The notes below the pieces were generated by a model, which was given only the letters and a program-made list of their open reading frames with translations, was not told the DNA's origin and did not search any database. Positions 8,354 to 17,292 of a stretch of 64,000 bases of DNA are shown in pieces. Made by a program: the position numbers and the translations under genes. Numbering within the stretch: position 1 is the first letter of the stretch; every line of letters starts with the position of its first letter. This DNA comes from Rugamonas sp. A1-17 (GTDB lineage Bacteria; Pseudomonadota; Gammaproteobacteria; Burkholderiales; Burkholderiaceae_D): positions 186,001-250,000 of the forward strand of contig JAJLPB010000007.1 in NCBI GenBank assembly GCA_025548565.1. Direction: 5' to 3'.

Positions 8354-9376
8354 ATGAGTGAGCTGAACGAAAAATGGTTGGACCTCCGCAGCGACACCGT
8401 CACCCGCCCCAGCGCGGCGATGCGCGCCGCGATGAACGCGGCCGACGTCGGCGACGATGTCTACGGCGATGATCCCACCGTCAACCGCTTGCAGGAATAT
8501 GCCGCCGATTTGTTCGGCTACGAGGCCGCGCTGTTCGCGCCCTCCGGCACGCAGAGCAACCTGCTGGCGTTGCTGGCTCACTGCGGCAGGGGCGACGAAT
8601 ACCTGGTCGGGCAGGAAGCCCATACCTACCGCTATGAAGGCGGCGGCGCGGCGGTGCTGGGCAGTATCCAGCCGCAGCCCATCATCAACCAGCCTGACGG
8701 CAGCATCGCGCTGGCCGACATCGAAGCCTACATCAAGCCGGACGATTTCCATTTCGCGCGCACCAAGCTGCTGGCGTTGGAGAACACCATCGGCGGCCGC
8801 GTGCTGGGCCTCGACTACCTGAAGCAGGCGACCACGCTGGCGCACGAGCGCGGCCTGGCCACGCACCTCGACGGCGCGCGCGTCTGCAACGCCGCCGTCA
8901 AGCTGGGCGTGAGCCCGCGCGCGGCGGTGGCGGGCTTCGATTCCGTTTCGGTGTGCCTGTCCAAAGGACTGGGCGCGCCGGTCGGCTCCGTCCTGTGCGG
9001 CAGCAAGCCGCTGATCGCCGAGGCCAAACGCTGGCGCAAGATGCTGGGCGGCGGCATGCGCCAGGCCGGCATGATCGCGGCGGGCGGCTTGTATGCGCTG
9101 CAGCACAACTTCGAACGGCTGGCGGAAGACCATGACAACGCCGCCTACTTCGCAAGCGAATTGGCCAAGCTGAAAAACATCAAGGTCAGCACGCCGCAAA
9201 CCAATATCTTTTATGTCGATATCCCGGCCGATGCCTGCCGTGGCTTGAACGACGTGCTGCAACTGACCCGTATCCGCGTATCGATGTCGCCGCATCTGCG
9301 CATCGTCACGCACATGGATGCGTCGCGCGAGGACATCGACCGCGCCATTACCGTTTTTGGAGACTTTTTCGGATGA
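8354..9376 (+). CDS. ltaE: Low-specificity L-threonine aldolase
   Basis: A 340-residue PLP enzyme that cleaves L-threonine or allo-threonine to glycine and acetaldehyde. Family blocks include LRSDTVTRPSAAMRAAM, DDVYGDDPTVNRLQ, the LFAPSGTQSNLLAL segment and the PLP-lysine motif VCLSKGLGAPVGSVL, with HLDGARVCNAAV before it. Length is typical. The stop overlaps the start of the next gene by 4 bp (ATGA), so the two are probably cotranscribed. Confidence 0.9.
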   Translation: MSELNEKWLDLRSDTVTRPSAAMRAAMNAADVGDDVYGDDPTVNRLQEYAADLFGYEAALFAPSGTQSNLLALLAHCGRGDEYLVGQEAHTYRYEGGGAAVLGSIQPQPIINQPDGSIALADIEAYIKPDDFHFARTKLLALENTIGGRVLGLDYLKQATTLAHERGLATHLDGARVCNAAVKLGVSPRAAVAGFDSVSVCLSKGLGAPVGSVLCGSKPLIAEAKRWRKMLGGGMRQAGMIAAGGLYALQHNFERLAEDHDNAAYFASELAKLKNIKVSTPQTNIFYVDIPADACRGLNDVLQLTRIRVSMSPHLRIVTHMDASREDIDRAITVFGDFFG

Positions 9377-10128
9377 CCGACACCAACGCTGACAACAGCA
9401 CCGATAACACCGTCCGCCTGGCCAAGCGCCTGTCGGAAATGCGACCCTGCTCGCGCCGCGAAGCCGAACTCTATATCGAGGGCGGTTTCGTCAGCGTGGA
9501 CGGCGTTGTGGTGGAGGAGGCGGGCGCCCGCGTGACGATGGATCAGCGGATCGACGTCGCGCCGGACGCCACGCTGCTGGAGATCCTGCCGGTGACGATT
9601 CTGCTGCACAAACCGGTCGGCGCCAACGGCGGCATCGGCAAGGACGGCTCGCCGGCGGTGCATCTGCTGAACCCCGCCTCGCTGACGCGCTCCGCGCCGG
9701 GCCAGCGCTTCCTCAAGCGCCACTTGGCCAACCTGACCTTGACCACGCCGCTGGAGACCAAGGCCAGCGGCCTGCTGGTGTTCACGCAGGATTTCCGCGT
9801 CAGCCGCAAGCTGGTCGACGAAGCGGCCAAGATCGAGCACGAGATCATCGCCGAGGTGACCGGCACCATTATGGAAAACGGCCTGGCGCTGCTGAACCAC
9901 GGCCTGCCGTTCAACGGCAAGCCACTGCCGCCGATGAAGGTCAGCTGGCAGAACGAGAACCGCTTGCGCTTCGCGCCGAAGAATCCCAAGCCGGGCCAGA
10001 TCGAACATATGTGCAAGCTGGTCGGCCTGACCGTGGTGTCGATGAAGCGCATCCGGATCGGCCGCATCGCGATGGCGAGCCTGCCGGTGGGCGAGTGGCG
10101 CTACCTGCAGGATCACGAGCGATTCTGA
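9373..10128 (+). CDS. RsuA/RluF-type pseudouridine synthase homologue lacking catalytic Asp
   Basis: A 251-residue protein with an N-terminal S4 RNA-binding domain (about 15-70, SRREAELYIEGGFVSVDG) and a pseudouridine-synthase domain of the RsuA/RluE/RluF branch (LLHKPVGANG, VSMKRIRIGRIAM, LPVGEWRYL). The universally conserved GRLD motif with the nucleophilic Asp is replaced by TPLETKASGLLVF, placing Glu128 where Asp is expected. Either the enzyme is inactive and only binds RNA, or Glu substitutes. It overlaps the threonine aldolase gene by 4 bp and converges on the next operon. Confidence 0.82.
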   Translation: MTDTNADNSTDNTVRLAKRLSEMRPCSRREAELYIEGGFVSVDGVVVEEAGARVTMDQRIDVAPDATLLEILPVTILLHKPVGANGGIGKDGSPAVHLLNPASLTRSAPGQRFLKRHLANLTLTTPLETKASGLLVFTQDFRVSRKLVDEAAKIEHEIIAEVTGTIMENGLALLNHGLPFNGKPLPPMKVSWQNENRLRFAPKNPKPGQIEHMCKLVGLTVVSMKRIRIGRIAMASLPVGEWRYLQDHERF

Positions 10129-10134
10129 TTGGAA

Positions 10135-10159
10135 GCCGGCGGCGAATTACGCCGCTGGC
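10135..10159. terminator. GC-rich hairpin between convergent genes
   Basis: Ten-base arms (GCCGGCGGCG / CGCCGCTGGC, one G-T pair) with a 5-base loop lie between the pseudouridine synthase homologue and the end of the leftward RDD gene, whose stop lies within the hairpin. No T-tract follows on either strand, so termination is only suggested by position. Confidence 0.35.
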
Positions 10160-10674
10160 ACGGCCTTCTTTTTCTTTTCCGGCGGCGGCAGCTGGACCAG
10201 GCGGGTACCGGTCAGTTTGTCGTGCAGGAACTGGCGGTCCTTGTCGAGGAAGGCCGTCAGCGACCACAGCAGGATGCCGGCGCCGACCGCGCCCAGCGCC
10301 TGCCATTTGTGCAGGTCCAGCACCAGCGCCGCCAGCAGCGCCGGCAGCACCCACATCCAGCTCAGCAGGTAACGCACGGCGGCGGCCTGCAACGACAGGT
10401 GGCTGTGGCCGGGGCGTACCAGCTTGAGGCGCCAGGTCTTCATCGCCAGCGTCTGGCCGTCGCGGCTCCACTGGTGGATGAAGTAGGCGCCCAGCACCAG
10501 GAAGGCCAGCGCCTGGCGCATGTGCTCCATGGTCTGCGTGTGGCTGCCGTGGGTGGCGATTTCGAAAATCAGGAAGGGCAGGAACAGCACCGCGAATCCC
10601 AGCAGGGCTTCATAAACCATCGAAATCAGACGGCGCTTGACGGTGGGGATGGCGACAGGCTGCTTACTTGACAT
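10147..10674 (-). CDS. RDD family membrane protein
   Basis: A 175-residue integral membrane protein with an RDD domain. Visible hydrophobic helices include LISMVYEALLGFAVLFLPFLIF, ALAFLVLGAYFIHQW and YLLSWMWVLPALLAALVL. The conserved Arg/Asp pattern is divergent; the loop Q..SRDGQTLAMKTWRLKLV is characteristic of the family. RDD proteins are of varied or unknown function, some proposed to be ion transporters. Its start overlaps the end of the DUF3106 gene by 11 bp, making it the last gene of the leftward sigma-factor operon. Confidence 0.85.
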   Translation of the reverse strand: MSSKQPVAIPTVKRRLISMVYEALLGFAVLFLPFLIFEIATHGSHTQTMEHMRQALAFLVLGAYFIHQWSRDGQTLAMKTWRLKLVRPGHSHLSLQAAAVRYLLSWMWVLPALLAALVLDLHKWQALGAVGAGILLWSLTAFLDKDRQFLHDKLTGTRLVQLPPPEKKKKAVPAA

Positions 10675-11437
10675 TGCTGTTGGCGGGCTGTGCCGGCGGA
10701 ACGGATGCCGGCGCGGCGGGCGCGATCACGGGTGCGACGTTCGAGGCATTGGGGATAGGCGCGCCGGTGGCCGGATCGATGCCGGGCGCTGGTGCAGGGG
10801 CCGGGGTGACCGGTGCGATCACCGGCGTCGCGGCGGGGCCGGCGCCGGTCGGTACGGACGGCTTGATCGGCGCCACGGTTTTCATCTTGCTCTGGGCCGG
10901 TGTCGGCAGATTGGCGACCTGCTTCTTGGTCGCGGCCTTGGCCGCCAGTTCCTTCTTCTGCTCTTCAGAAAGCTGCTGGTAGGATTCCCACTGCGTGGAC
11001 TTTTGCGACGGATCGATCTTTTGCGCGCGGGCGAAGTTCTGGCGCACCTGGCGGCGTTCCTCCGGCGTCATCTTGACCCATTCGCGCATGCGTTCCTGCA
11101 CGCGGGCCTGCTCGTCCGGTTTCATCGTGGCGTAGCGCTTGACGATGCCCAGCCATTTTTGCTTGCGGATCGGCTCCAACTGGTCCCACTCGGGCGCCAG
11201 CGGCTCCAGTGCCTTCTGTTGCGCGGGCGTCAAATCCTTCCACATGGTTTTGTCCGCCGACTTGGCAGGCGCGTGTTTTGCCGCCGTGGCGCCAGGTTGC
11301 GCGCCGGGCGCGGAGGCGCTCTGCGCCGCAGGCTGCGCCGGCGTTTCCGGCCGGCCGCAGCCGACCAGCGCCGCGCTTGCCACCGCCATTACCGCTACCG
11401 CTTTAGCGCCCCATGTTGCGTGACCGCTCAATGCCAT
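10664..11437 (-). CDS. DUF3106 domain lipoprotein
   Basis: A 257-residue protein with an N-terminal signal containing a lipobox-like ALVGCG, so probably a lipoprotein. The centre (about residues 65-165) is a DUF3106 domain made of helical units rich in LTPAQQKAL, W..L....KQKWL and MTPEERRQVRQNF. This pattern resembles periplasmic stress sensors such as Spy/CpxP only in style. The C-terminal third is Pro/Ala-rich and low complexity. It lies between DUF3619 and RDD genes in an operon led by an ECF sigma factor, so an envelope role is likely but unproven. Confidence 0.8.
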   Translation of the reverse strand: MALSGHATWGAKAVAVMAVASAALVGCGRPETPAQPAAQSASAPGAQPGATAAKHAPAKSADKTMWKDLTPAQQKALEPLAPEWDQLEPIRKQKWLGIVKRYATMKPDEQARVQERMREWVKMTPEERRQVRQNFARAQKIDPSQKSTQWESYQQLSEEQKKELAAKAATKKQVANLPTPAQSKMKTVAPIKPSVPTGAGPAATPVIAPVTPAPAPAPGIDPATGAPIPNASNVAPVIAPAAPASVPPAQPANSNVK

Positions 11438-11442
11438 GCTGC

Positions 11443-11844
11443 TTACTCGCTTTGAGCCAGGTAGGCGTTAAAACCGTGGTCCAGATAGGCGGACAGCGGC
11501 AATTCGTCGGACAGCACGGCGGCGTCGAGTTCGGCCAGGTCGGCCACACGCTGTTCCTGCTCGTACTGGTAGATGCCGGCCAGGCCGCCCACCAGCACCA
11601 GCAGCGGCAGGGCCACGCTCATGCGGGTCATCCAGCTGAACGAGAAGAAGCCGGTGCCGGCGCCAGCCAGCGCGTTCTTGCTCACGCGCACCTTCAACGG
11701 CGCCTCCACGTGGGCTTTCTTGCGGGCGAGCGCCAGCTTGCGCGCTTGCGCCAGGCGGTCGGTGGTCGATGCGGGCAGATCGTCCAGGTGCTCGTTGAGC
11801 GCGTGGCGCACCTTGTAAGCGAAATTCAGATCGTCGGTATTCAT
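11443..11844 (-). CDS. DUF3619 family membrane protein (possible anti-sigma partner)
   Basis: A 133-residue protein starting MNTDDLNFAYKVRHALNEHLD, with a single transmembrane helix (about 74-90, MSVALPLLVLVGGLAGIY) and a periplasmic tail. It matches DUF3619. The start at 11844 overlaps the sigma-factor stop as ATGA. A cytoplasmic segment, one membrane helix and coupling to an ECF sigma gene suggest an anti-sigma factor, though no zinc-binding anti-sigma motif is visible. That role is inference only. Confidence 0.82.
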   Translation of the reverse strand: MNTDDLNFAYKVRHALNEHLDDLPASTTDRLAQARKLALARKKAHVEAPLKVRVSKNALAGAGTGFFSFSWMTRMSVALPLLVLVGGLAGIYQYEQEQRVADLAELDAAVLSDELPLSAYLDHGFNAYLAQSE

Positions 11845-12410
11845 AGTTTGATTCCCTTGGCTTTGAGCGATTCGGCGAGCGTGTGTGTTGCACGTGAGCA
11901 ATGTGTCTTCACGCTCCCCTCGGAACATCCCATCGCTTCGGCTGTTTCAGCTACATCCATGTCCTGCCAATAACGCATAAGGAAGGCTTCTCGTTGACGC
12001 GCCGGAAGTTTTTGTACTTCGGCATCGATCAGCGCCAGCATTTGCTGGCGCTCGACCTGGTCCGCGCTGGACTCGGCGGCGGCCGACCCTTCCTCGGCGG
12101 CATAGGATTCGAGGATGTCGAAGTCCTCGTGCTCGCCGCCCGAGGGGGCCATGCCGGAGAACAGGCTGACCCAGGTGTTGCGGACCTTTTCCCTGCGGAA
12201 ATAGTCGAGGATGGTGGTTTGCAGGATGCGCTGGAACAGCATCGGCAGCTCGGCGGCCGGCTTGTCGCCGTATTTCTCGGCGAGCTTGATCATCGCGTCC
12301 TGCACGATGTCCAATGCGGATTCATCCTTGCGCACTGCGTAGACGGCTTGTTTAAAGGCACGCCGCTCGACGTTTTCGAGAAAGTCGGATAATTCTTTGT
12401 CTGTGGCCAT
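11841..12410 (-). CDS. ECF-type RNA polymerase sigma factor
   Basis: A 189-residue group-4 sigma factor. Region 2 covers about residues 8-75 (FKQAVYAVRKDESALDIVQDAMIKLAEKY and TTILDYFRREKVRN). A longer acidic linker follows (about 85-120), then region 4 (about 120-185) with LPARQREAFLMRYWQDMDVAETAEAMGCSEGSVKTHCSRA as its helix-turn-helix stretch. It heads a leftward operon with DUF3619, DUF3106 and RDD genes. It probably controls this operon and envelope genes; its signal is unknown. Confidence 0.92.
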   Translation of the reverse strand: MATDKELSDFLENVERRAFKQAVYAVRKDESALDIVQDAMIKLAEKYGDKPAAELPMLFQRILQTTILDYFRREKVRNTWVSLFSGMAPSGGEHEDFDILESYAAEEGSAAAESSADQVERQQMLALIDAEVQKLPARQREAFLMRYWQDMDVAETAEAMGCSEGSVKTHCSRATHTLAESLKAKGIKL

Positions 12411-12920
12411 GCGTCGGGTGTGGATACTGCCGGGAAAGCCGGCGCTGGGCCGCTAGGTGGCGGCTCGTGAACTGAGCGCATCCTAGCAAAAATTAGCCAT
12501 TTCTGCATGGTTTTTGCGGCTTGGACGATGCAAAATGCTCCGTAAAGCGGAAAATTTCGATATTTCCCTTGCCCAAACCGGTGCGCCCGGTGTACCGTAT
12601 GGGACGCTTTGAACACCCCGAAGCTCTATGGTCTGGTCGCAGCAGGCACACAACGCCGCAATCGACGAGACGCGCTTTCATATGTCAGCAGTTTGCTCTA
12701 ACCCGTGCCACAAGCGCGAGAGGTACGCAGAACCGCTACAGACAGATCCAGCCAAACGAGAGTTTGCAGCTAGCACTGCTTTGCACGTCACTACGGTTGA
12801 CGGAAGAGGCAGGTGTGACTGCAGAAAAAAAGGGAAGCAGGGCAATGCTGTAGAGGTGGGCCTACTTCGTTAGGAAAGAGCATCCGATCAATCTCCTATG
12901 GACCTTGAAAGGAATGTTTC
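12411..12920 (+). other. Long intergenic/leader region upstream of the ilv operon
   Basis: About 510 bp lie between the divergent sigma-factor gene and acetolactate synthase, with visibly lower GC than the coding sequence around it. It must hold promoters for both directions. Two short open frames (12521-12853 and 12628-12873) have no recognisable protein character. A run of A residues at about 12826-12833 and a small hairpin near 12864-12877 are the only local features; no leader peptide rich in Ile/Leu/Val followed by an attenuator was recognised. GAAAGGAATG precedes the start codon and serves as ribosome-binding site. Confidence 0.5.
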
Positions 12921-14663
12921 ATGAATACCGAAGCAACCGCATCATCCGGAGCGAACACGCTCACAGGCGCTGAAATACTGGTGCGCTGCCTGGCCGAGGA
13001 AGGCGTAGAACACGTCTTTGGCTATCCGGGCGGAGCCGTGCTGTATATCTACGACGCCATCTTCAAGCAAGACAAATTCCAACACGTCCTCGTGCGTCAC
13101 GAACAGGCCGCAGTGCATGCCGCCGATGCGTACTCGCGCAGCTCGAACAAGGTTGGTGTCGCGCTGGTCACGTCCGGTCCGGGCGTCACCAATGCCGTGA
13201 CAGGTCTTTCCACCGCTTACATGGATTCCATCCCCATGGTCGTGATCTCGGGCCAGGTGCCCAGCCACGCCATCGGCCAGGATGCCTTCCAGGAATGCGA
13301 CACGGTCGGCATCACCCGCCCCGTGGTCAAGCACAATTTCCTCGTCAAAGACGTCAAGGATTTGGCGGAAACCGTCAAGAAAGCCTTCTTCATCGCCCGC
13401 ACCGGCCGTCCAGGCCCCGTGCTGGTCGACATCCCGAAGGATATCTCGATGCACAAGACGACCTTCTCGTACCCGAAAGAGGTCGAGATGCGTTCGTACA
13501 AGCCGGTCGACAAGGGCCATTCGGGCCAGATCCGCAAGGCGGTCCAGCTGCTGTTGCAGGCTGAGCGTCCGATGATCTACACCGGCGGCGGCGTGATCCT
13601 GGCCAATGCCTCGCCCGAGCTCAACAAGCTGGTCGACAAGCTGGGCTTCCCGGTCACCAACACGCTGATGGGCCTGGGCGCCTACCGCGCCAGCGACGAG
13701 AAATTCGTCGGCATGCCCGGCATGCACGGCACCTACGAAGCGAACATGGCGATGCAGCACTGCGACGTCCTGATCGCCATCGGCGCCCGCTTCGACGACC
13801 GCGTGATCGGCAACCCGAAACACTTCGCCTCCAACCCGCGCAAGATCATCCACGTGGACATCGATCCGTCGTCGATCTCCAAGCGCGTGAAGGTGGACAT
13901 CCCCATCGTCGGCAACGTCAAGGACGTGCTGATCGAATTCCTGGCCCAGCTCGACGCCGCGGACGCCAAGCCGAACGCGCCCGCGCTCAAGGACTGGTGG
14001 AAGCAGATCGCCGAATGGCGCGGCAAGGATTGTCTGAAGTTCCCGACCTCTGACCTGGTGATCAAGCCGCAATCCGTGGTGCAGAAGCTGTGGGAAGTGA
14101 CCAAGGGCGACGCCTTCATCACCTCCGACGTCGGCCAGCACCAGATGTGGGCCGCGCAGTACTACCCGTTCGACAAGCCTAAGCGCTGGGTCAACTCGGG
14201 CGGCCTGGGCACGATGGGCGTGGGCCTGCCGTACGCCATGGGCGTGCAGATGGCCAACCCGGACGCCACCGTCGCCTGCATCACCGGCGAAGGCTCGATC
14301 CAGATGTGCATCCAGGAGCTCGCGACCTGCAAGCAATACCATCTGACGCCGAAGATCATCATGCTGAACAACCGCTTCCTGGGCATGGTCCGGCAGTGGC
14401 AGCAGATCGACTACGGTTCGCGCTATTCCGAGTCCTACATGGACTCGCTGCCGAACTTCGAGAAGCTGGCGGAAGCCTATGGCCACGTCGGCATGCGCAT
14501 CGAGAAGCCGGGCGACGTCGACGGCGCGCTGCGCGACGCCTTCGCCATGAAGGACAAGCTGGTCTTCATGAACTTCATTACCGATCAATCGGAAAACGTC
14601 TGGCCGATGGTGAAAGCGGGCAAAGGGCTCTCTGAAATGCTGTTGGGTTCGGAGGACTTATAA
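12921..14663 (+). CDS. ilvI: Acetolactate synthase large (catalytic) subunit
   Basis: A 580-residue ThDP- and FAD-dependent enzyme that makes 2-acetolactate or 2-aceto-2-hydroxybutyrate in valine, leucine and isoleucine synthesis. Three TPP-enzyme domains are visible: the N-terminal PYR domain with the activating Glu in RCLAEEGVEHVFGYPGGAVL, the central domain (about 210-340), and the C-terminal PP domain with ITGEGSIQMCIQELATCKQY. It is 1 bp before the small-subunit gene and forms an operon with it and ilvC. Whether the closest E. coli homologue is IlvI or IlvB was not tested. Confidence 0.95.
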   Translation: MNTEATASSGANTLTGAEILVRCLAEEGVEHVFGYPGGAVLYIYDAIFKQDKFQHVLVRHEQAAVHAADAYSRSSNKVGVALVTSGPGVTNAVTGLSTAYMDSIPMVVISGQVPSHAIGQDAFQECDTVGITRPVVKHNFLVKDVKDLAETVKKAFFIARTGRPGPVLVDIPKDISMHKTTFSYPKEVEMRSYKPVDKGHSGQIRKAVQLLLQAERPMIYTGGGVILANASPELNKLVDKLGFPVTNTLMGLGAYRASDEKFVGMPGMHGTYEANMAMQHCDVLIAIGARFDDRVIGNPKHFASNPRKIIHVDIDPSSISKRVKVDIPIVGNVKDVLIEFLAQLDAADAKPNAPALKDWWKQIAEWRGKDCLKFPTSDLVIKPQSVVQKLWEVTKGDAFITSDVGQHQMWAAQYYPFDKPKRWVNSGGLGTMGVGLPYAMGVQMANPDATVACITGEGSIQMCIQELATCKQYHLTPKIIMLNNRFLGMVRQWQQIDYGSRYSESYMDSLPNFEKLAEAYGHVGMRIEKPGDVDGALRDAFAMKDKLVFMNFITDQSENVWPMVKAGKGLSEMLLGSEDL

Positions 14664-14664
14664 C

Positions 14665-15156
14665 ATGCGACACATTATCTCTGTCTTGCTGGAAAACGAA
14701 GCCGGCGCGCTGTCGCGCGTGGTGGGCCTGTTCTCGGCCCGTGGCTACAACATTGAAACGCTGACCGTGGCGCCGACCGAAGACGCGACCTTGTCGCGGA
14801 TGACCATCGTCACCTCCGGCTCGGACGACATCATCGAACAGATCACCAAGCACCTGAACCGCCTGATCGAGGTGGTGAAGGTGGTGGACCTGACCGAAGG
14901 CCAGCACATCGAGCGCGAACTCATGTTGATCAAGGTGCGCGCGGTGGGCAAGGAGCGTGAGGAGATGAAGCGCACGGCGGACATCTTCCGCGGCCGCATC
15001 ATCGACGTCACCGAGAAGACTTACACGATTGAACTGACCGGCGCCAAGAGCAAGCTCGACGCGTTCATCGATTCGATCGACCGCGCTTCCATCCTGGAAA
15101 CGGTACGTACCGGCGGTTCCGGCATCGGACGCGGCGAACGCATCCTCAAAGTTTAA
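14665..15156 (+). CDS. ilvH: Acetolactate synthase small (regulatory) subunit
   Basis: A 163-residue regulatory subunit that activates the catalytic subunit and confers valine feedback inhibition. An N-terminal ACT domain is seen in MRHIISVLLENEAGALSRVVGLFSARGYNIETLTV, followed by the C-terminal ALS small-subunit domain (about 85-160, ELMLIKVRA and LTGAKSKLDAF). Length matches IlvH of E. coli. It sits between the large-subunit gene and ilvC. Confidence 0.95.
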   Translation: MRHIISVLLENEAGALSRVVGLFSARGYNIETLTVAPTEDATLSRMTIVTSGSDDIIEQITKHLNRLIEVVKVVDLTEGQHIERELMLIKVRAVGKEREEMKRTADIFRGRIIDVTEKTYTIELTGAKSKLDAFIDSIDRASILETVRTGGSGIGRGERILKV

Positions 15157-15187
15157 TCAAATTCAAAAATACTACTAAGGAAATACC

Positions 15188-16204
<1,017 letters not shown>

Positions 16205-16221
16205 GCTTTATCTTCGCCACG

Positions 16222-16251
16222 AAAAAGCCGGCACTGGTTGCCGGCTTTTTT
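16222..16251 (+). terminator. Intrinsic terminator after ilvC
   Basis: A stem AAAGCCGGCA / TGCCGGCTTT with a short CTGGT-type loop and a following run of T residues lies 18 bp after the ilvC stop. The A-rich and T-rich flanks make it bidirectional, so it may also serve the leftward lgt gene. Confidence 0.85.
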
Positions 16252-16256
16252 CGGCC

Positions 16257-17144
16257 TCAGCCTTTCGACATGGCGCGCGCCGATGGGCGCAGGCTTAGTA
16301 TCACAGTGCCGATCGTGCCCAGCAGGATCAGCGCGACAGCGATCATCTCCGCCTGTGTGGCATGCAGGCCGGCCACGTTGAACACCGGATTCACGCGGAT
16401 CTGCTCGATCAGCAAACGCTCCACGCCGGCCAGCATCAGATACACCGAGAACAGCCAGCCGATGCCGAACGCATGCTTGCGCAGCGCCCACAGCAGCGCG
16501 AAGCACAGCGCCGCCATCGCGGTTTCGTACATCGGCGTCGGATACACGCCGGGCAGGGCGATCAGCTCGCCGTAGATGTTGTTGTCGTAGGTCTGCGCCC
16601 AGAACCAGGCCGGCAGCCAGTCCGGTTTGAGTGCCATGTTGGCGGCGATGCCCCAGTCGCCGTCGCCCGAGACCTGGCAGCCGATGCGTCCGATGGCGTA
16701 GCCCAGCATCATGGCCGGCGCCGCCGCGTCCAGCAGCGGGCGCACCGGCAGCCGCCAGCGCCGCACGCACACCATGCCGGCCAGCGTACCCAGGATCAGC
16801 CCGCCGAAAATGCTCAGGCCCGAGCGCGTGAAAATCATACCCATCGGATCGGCGGCGAACTGGTCGGTGTGTTCCAGGATGTGGAACAGCCGCGCGCCGA
16901 ACACGCCGGCCACCATCACCACCACCATGAAATCGCTGACCACGTCCTGCGGCGGCACGTCGGCGCCGCGCACGCGCGCCGGCCCGATCCGTCCCGCCTC
17001 ATACAGGCGCTTGAGCTCGGCCCGGAACAGCGCGCCGGCCACCAGCGCAGCCAGCGCCACGAACATGCCGAAGGTCGCCAGCGGCAGCGGCAAGTCATAG
17101 CCGGTCCAGGCCTTGATTACATCACTCAAATAGGGATACGACAT
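16257..17144 (-). CDS. lgt: Prolipoprotein diacylglyceryl transferase, divergent type
   Basis: A 295-residue multi-pass inner-membrane enzyme family that attaches diacylglycerol to the lipobox cysteine of prolipoproteins. Several hydrophobic helices are visible, and GVERLLIEQIRVNP matches the conserved R-x2-[IV]-E-x2-R region. The usual Lgt signature around GR-x-GNF-x-NGE-x2-G is replaced by AIGRIGCQVSGDGDWGIAAN, a variant I associate with Bacteroidota-type or second-copy Lgt proteins. A central insert VRGADVPPQDVVSDFMVVVM is also non-standard. It stands alone and converges on the ilv operon. Confidence 0.75.
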   Translation of the reverse strand: MSYPYLSDVIKAWTGYDLPLPLATFGMFVALAALVAGALFRAELKRLYEAGRIGPARVRGADVPPQDVVSDFMVVVMVAGVFGARLFHILEHTDQFAADPMGMIFTRSGLSIFGGLILGTLAGMVCVRRWRLPVRPLLDAAAPAMMLGYAIGRIGCQVSGDGDWGIAANMALKPDWLPAWFWAQTYDNNIYGELIALPGVYPTPMYETAMAALCFALLWALRKHAFGIGWLFSVYLMLAGVERLLIEQIRVNPVFNVAGLHATQAEMIAVALILLGTIGTVILSLRPSARAMSKG

Positions 17145-17292
17145 GTAGTGCTTTCAAAAGAGGAGTCTGCTTGCATACCTCGCGCACTGTAGCATAAGGG
17201 CGGATGTTACAAACACTCACCATGTCTTACATATCCTGCAGGTAATTTCAGGTAAAGTTCGCCTTGTTGTAATTTTAACTTTGGAGCCCGCA

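Noticed and set aside
12521..12873. Two short open frames in the ilv leader as possible leader peptides or small proteins
   Set aside because: Neither has a run of Ile/Leu/Val codons, a ribosome-binding site worth noting, or recognisable sequence.
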